DNA of 64,000 nucleotides, from assembly GCA_034769895.1 (NCBI GenBank), contig CM068367.1, positions 692,344,268 through 692,408,267 on the forward strand. Reading direction: 5' to 3'. The stretch is from Magicicada septendecula. Lineage: Eukaryota > Arthropoda > Insecta > Hemiptera > Cicadidae. The notes beneath the pieces were generated by a model that was not told where the DNA came from, searched no databases, and saw only the letters and a list, made by a program, of their open reading frames with translations. Positions 60,133 through 64,000 of the stretch are shown in pieces. The translations under genes and the position numbers were made by a program. How positions within the stretch are numbered: the stretch's first letter is position 1; every line of letters starts with the position of its first letter.

Positions 60133-61030
60133 TGACCCCCAGCCTAAAAACATTAGCGTGTTAAAAAAATGGCTCAGCAGTGCTTGAGATGTAGCCTACT
60201 TGGCCTAACTGAAAAAACAGTCAAGCTTTTTTCTTTTTTTTTTTAAATACAGCAAAAAAAAGCTATTATGTATTAGTAGTATCTGCCGTTATTTTTCTAC
60301 TGTAGTTTTTAATATTTAGTTACAGTTACTTTTTTGTTTTTAGTAATATCAGTAAAGATAACATAAAACTGAGATTGAGATAATAATAGCAAAAGCTGAA
60401 CTGAACTAAAATGCAACACGTTATGTTGGCAACACCTTCACTTGTTGCGATGTATAACATCAGATTCTTCATTCCACTCAGCGCTCAGAATTTCAAAGGG
60501 GTCCACGTGTAAAATGAGTTCTGCATACATGCCCTTACCTTTTCAAACTACCATACGTATTCACCTGTCCCAACTTGTGTACAATCTTACATTAAGTAAG
60601 TAAGTAGGTATAAAATAAGAAGTATTTAAAGTGACAAAATTTATTCAGGGGCTGTAATTATATATAAGCTGGAACTATAGTTAATTTTAAAATCTTAGAA
60701 AAACAATGCAATTTTGATCATGGCTAAACATCAAAGTAGTTAAAAGTTCAGGTTGCAGTAAAAAATTTATGAAAATTTGTTCAATGTATGGAGCTTAGTT
60801 ACTTCTATAAAGGCAATATTTCCAAAATTAAATGTAACAAGGTACCCATTTTTATAATATTAGTTTCACATAAAATTAATAGTTATGAACAGCTTCAATA
60901 TCATAAAGCCATAAAAATTATTTATTTACTGACAAAGAAATTAATTCGTTATTTGTTAATTTGTAATGTTACTTTCCATATTTGTAGTCTTCTTCAAGTA
61001 TGGAGTGCATCGAAAATGTCTTGTAAGACA

Positions 61031-61109
61031 TTTCACCCATATTGCAGTGAGTATCCTCAGGTCAGTGAGCCACATATACCTGAGGATATTCATTGTAATA
61101 TGGGTGAAA
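61031..61109. repeat. Inverted repeat with 32-nt arms
   Basis: Arms 61031-61062 and 61078-61109 flank a 15-nt loop. Only three positions differ, and in a plus-strand RNA all three would be G-U pairs, so the full 32 nt could pair. It may be a foldback element remnant or a structured RNA. Confidence 0.8.
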
Positions 61110-62378
61110 CATTATCTTAGAATTCATTTTCAATGTGGTTCATACTGGAAAAAGACTTCAAATATAGAATGGACACTGGCTGTGGAAGCCGAAGTGAGAG
61201 TATGCAATGTTACTTGTTATTTAACTGATTTACTGCCACTGTGTTAAGAAAGATTTCTCACTCAAATATATTGTAACGTGATGTTTCCCTCAACATAAAG
61301 AATATACCTTAAAATAAAAAATTGTATTACTAAAATAATGAAGGACAAAACAATAATTGTGTAATTAACTTATATCATGAGGTATAGATGTTAAACAATA
61401 CATATAAGATCATTGTAAAATAAAATAATAAGACCAATATATTATATATAACTATCTGGAACTTTGTAACAAATAACTCCAGTAGAAGGAATAAGAAAGA
61501 TGGCACAAAGTAGGTGAAAGCCTATTCAGCAGAACCTAACTGGATTACCAATTAGGAAAGTGTTAATAAACTAAATAAGAATTTAATGAAACCAAACAAT
61601 AAAGCTAGAGAATAATCCTACCTGAGTGTGAATGAAATCACATAGACAATTCAGAGAATGATTATAATAAGATAAGTCTATAATAACAGTTTTAATTTTG
61701 TATAAACATGTTACAATGTAGGTTAGGTTAATGAACCATTGTTATATGTTAAAGAAAGGGAAGAATATAAAGAAGATTGTTAGATAAATAATGTCATAAT
61801 AGAAAGTATAACCAATAAACTGAATAATAGCTAAGACAATGATACATAACTATTGTTGGTTATGAACCAAATAATAATATAAATATTAAGAAACTTATGT
61901 TACACTTAAGGCCTACACATACGGGGTAGGAAAGAAGAAAACAAATTGTATATATAAAACATGTTAATTCATACTCTATAGATTAAAAGATAATGTATTT
62001 TAGTAGAGTAAGTTATTAGTGATCAAAGGTGTTAATAATGGACCATACATAATGTAAATAATAACAAATCAACTTGGACAACCAACTTACACCTACTGTA
62101 TAAAATTGTAATGAACATTACAGGGAATAAAGAGTGTATTAGCTTATAAGATATATAGTAAAAGTTCATGTAGTTCATAAGAAATAATTAATAACTGTTG
62201 AATTGTATTAGAGTTAAGTAATTTTGTTTAAAGATGTGAATAAACAAACTTATAATCAATAATAATATTACAATATAAATGTATTTATATTTGTTTTTAA
62301 CAATACTACCTTTGTCAATAAACTTTAAATACATAAATAAGGTTATCTTACCCATAATAATAATTTATCAAGTCCCAG

Positions 62379-62439
62379 TGAGGGCGACAATTGTGAATAA
62401 ACAAACCTATAACCACTGTGAGGGCGGCAATTGTGAATA
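62379..62439. repeat. Short tandem repeat in the C LTR
   Basis: GTGAGGGCG(A/G)CAATTGTGAATA occurs at 62379-62399 and 62419-62439, period 40. A partial copy of the intervening TGAATAAACAAAC(T/C)TATAA lies near 62236. Confidence 0.75.
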
Positions 62440-62716
62440 CACTCACTCTTATCAATAATATTAGCACATATATTTAGTAAGGTATAGATAACAAATACCA
62501 TAATTCGGTATTAATGATACTCACCAATTTCATTATTTGCCGGGCTCGTTTTCTTCCTTTATAACTTGTTTTCTACCTAAGGGGTACCAGGGTTCGGGTA
62601 CAGGAAGATTTTGAAACACAGTTGACGACACAAATGATAACCAGATATTCTTGAAATTAACCATCAAATTTAATTCAATCTAAGGTAGTACACATACAAC
62701 CATGCGGTCAAAATAG

Positions 62717-62724
62717 TGACGTCA
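62717..62724. promoter_or_regulatory. CRE-like palindrome in the C LTR
   Basis: TGACGTCA is the consensus ATF/CREB-type site. An 8-mer can occur by chance. Confidence 0.3.
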
Positions 62725-62971
62725 TATGATATGACACAAAACAAAATGGTGGCTACTTTTCCTATCTCTTTTGATTCTCTCTATTTCTTTATCTGTTGAA
62801 TTAATATCAATGTACACTTTATAGCTGCAGCTTTAAATCATTTATTAATAGTTAATTAGTTACTGCACAAACCAATGCCTTCGGTTTATGTGTTATGGCC
62901 ATACATTCACGCATTCATTCTCACACATTCAACTTCAGACCCGTACATTCTTTTTTATTATCGATTTGATA

Positions 62972-62987
62972 TTAATGAGCTCATTAA
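62972..62987. promoter_or_regulatory. 16-bp perfect palindrome in the C LTR
   Basis: TTAATGAGCTCATTAA, a possible dimeric regulator site in the LTR. Function unknown. Confidence 0.3.
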
Positions 62988-63652
62988 CTATAAAAATGAC
63001 AAAAGGAACTTCTCTGCTTGTTAGGTGGTGGTGTCCATCCGTTGTTGGTGTGAGACTCCCATGGTGATGGTCGGTGTTCGCCTTTAATTCCGCTGAGTTT
63101 AATTAGATAGATGTGTGCACTGAATTTACATTCTTTATATATTTATACTGTAAACAAGATGAGCCTTTATTGCTCCACTACTGTTGGTAACATTTTTGTT
63201 AGTTGAATTAAAGTATTGTTAAAAAGTTATACACACAACGATACATCGCTGTGGCTCCTCTGAAGAATGGCGTTGAAATGAGAGCGAGGCAAGTGTAATT
63301 TCTTGCTTGTGTGTGTGTAGTTCTTACGTCATCCCGCTTTGTCTTGCTGGACAACGCCTCGTTGCACACATTGTACTCAGTGCGTCATTGTTCTTAGCGA
63401 TGACGGACTAGTGTTATAGCCCAATCATAATGCATATTGTGGTACTTCGTCATAAACACCGCCATGGTAGATTTTGCTGTTTTCACGTTCACCGGAGACC
63501 TTGGTGTTTTACTCTGGCCGAATTTACGTTGTTCCGTTTTCCAGAGGGACAATGTACCTAACCATTCTGTATGTTTAAAAAATACATAATAAAACAATGA
63601 AAATACCCATAATTCCCATAATTCTGGTACTGGGTCAGTCTGTACTGTTACA

Positions 63653-64000
63653 AACCCCCTCAAGGAAAATTTTTTGTGTCGAAACATAAAAAAATTTCCT
63701 TGACTCATTCACACTCTCCTAAAAGGATCAGTCTAGATACGTCACCACAACCCCCTGTAACGTTACACAAAAAAATTTTATCATCACTTACCCTTGGTCC
63801 TATGATGCTGGTCGCACCCTCTGACCTTACTGGACTTCTCCTGAGAGATCCCTACACCATAAGGCCATGAGGCACTATACACTCCTGTTCTGACGCTCCA
63901 GCCAGCCCAGGACTGCGGTCACAACACCACAAAACTCTGAAACATCCAATACAAAATTTCAAAATAGTGGTATAATACACTTACATATCTACAACTGATA
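63653..64000 (-). mobile_element. End of the internal region of element C (runs off the window)
   Basis: It begins with a purine-rich tract beside the LTR (sense CCTTGAGGGGGTT). Further in, it shares blocks with element B next to its polypurine tract. A second TGTAACGTTACA palindrome is at 63756-63767. No intact ORF is visible. Confidence 0.5.

Larger units (their letters stand above)
59660..61271. other. Flanking DNA between elements B and C
   Basis: About 1.6 kb of AT-rich sequence without a convincing gene. It holds an ORF fragment, a 51-bp duplication, poly-T around 60227-60244 and a hairpin, listed separately. The remainder shows nothing I can name. Confidence 0.6.
61272..63652 (-). repeat. 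Probable 3' LTR of element C
   Basis: The sense start TGTAACAGTACAG at 63652 follows a G-rich tract, as in A and B. The left end is placed at TGTAACGTGATG (sense ...CGTTACA), flanked by ATAT. This gives about 2.38 kb. The right edge is well supported; the left is a guess from the inverted termini. Confidence 0.5.

Noticed and set aside
60788..61247. Overlapping plus-strand ORFs of 110 and 93 aa
   Set aside because: They run through the hairpin, have AT-driven composition and show no domain.
63394..63870. ORFs of 104 and 64 aa on opposite strands
   Set aside because: They span the LTR/polypurine boundary of element C and overlap each other; no coding signal.
1..64000. Reverse transcriptase, integrase or protease gene
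   Set aside because: I looked for it in all three elements; no long minus-strand ORF beyond the Gag-like ones exists in the window.

Overview
This is AT-rich eukaryotic DNA, probably from an arthropod (low confidence). There is no operon structure, no dense coding and no host gene I can recognise. The window is dominated by LTR retrotransposon sequence. Every element runs on the minus strand, so 5' ends lie to the right.

Positions 1-55614 are a head-to-tail tandem array of one LTR element, here called A. The period is about 4.83 kb (4751 bp in short units). The window holds 12 complete LTRs of about 1.93 kb and 11 complete internal regions, plus part of a twelfth at the left edge. Each internal region has LTR-end/primer-binding modules, one intact 470-aa coiled-coil ORF, about 1.2 kb of non-coding sequence and a G7 polypurine tract that abuts the next LTR. 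No protease, reverse transcriptase, RNase H or integrase is present, so A looks non-autonomous. Copies differ by only a few bases, and shared private variants show that the array evolved by unequal exchange or gene conversion. The array ends at 55614, exactly on the LTR tip.

Positions 55615-59659 are a second LTR element, B. It has two LTRs of about 1 kb, an exact 18-nt tRNA-Lys-type primer binding site, a frame-broken coiled-coil Gag-like ORF and a G7 polypurine tract. Array A sits in the AT-rich tail of B's 3' LTR, so the insertion is nested.

Positions 59660-61271 are older flanking DNA. They hold a short basic ORF fragment cut off by B, a 51-bp direct duplication and a long hairpin. Positions 61272-64000 appear to be the 3' LTR and the end of the internal region of a third related element, C. 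Its sequence beside the polypurine tract resembles B.

If A moves, its enzymes must come from a related autonomous element elsewhere. What A supplies is its LTR promoter, primer binding site, polypurine tract and one Gag-like protein. The most unusual feature is that the LTR-end/primer-binding junction is itself repeated four times in nearly every unit.
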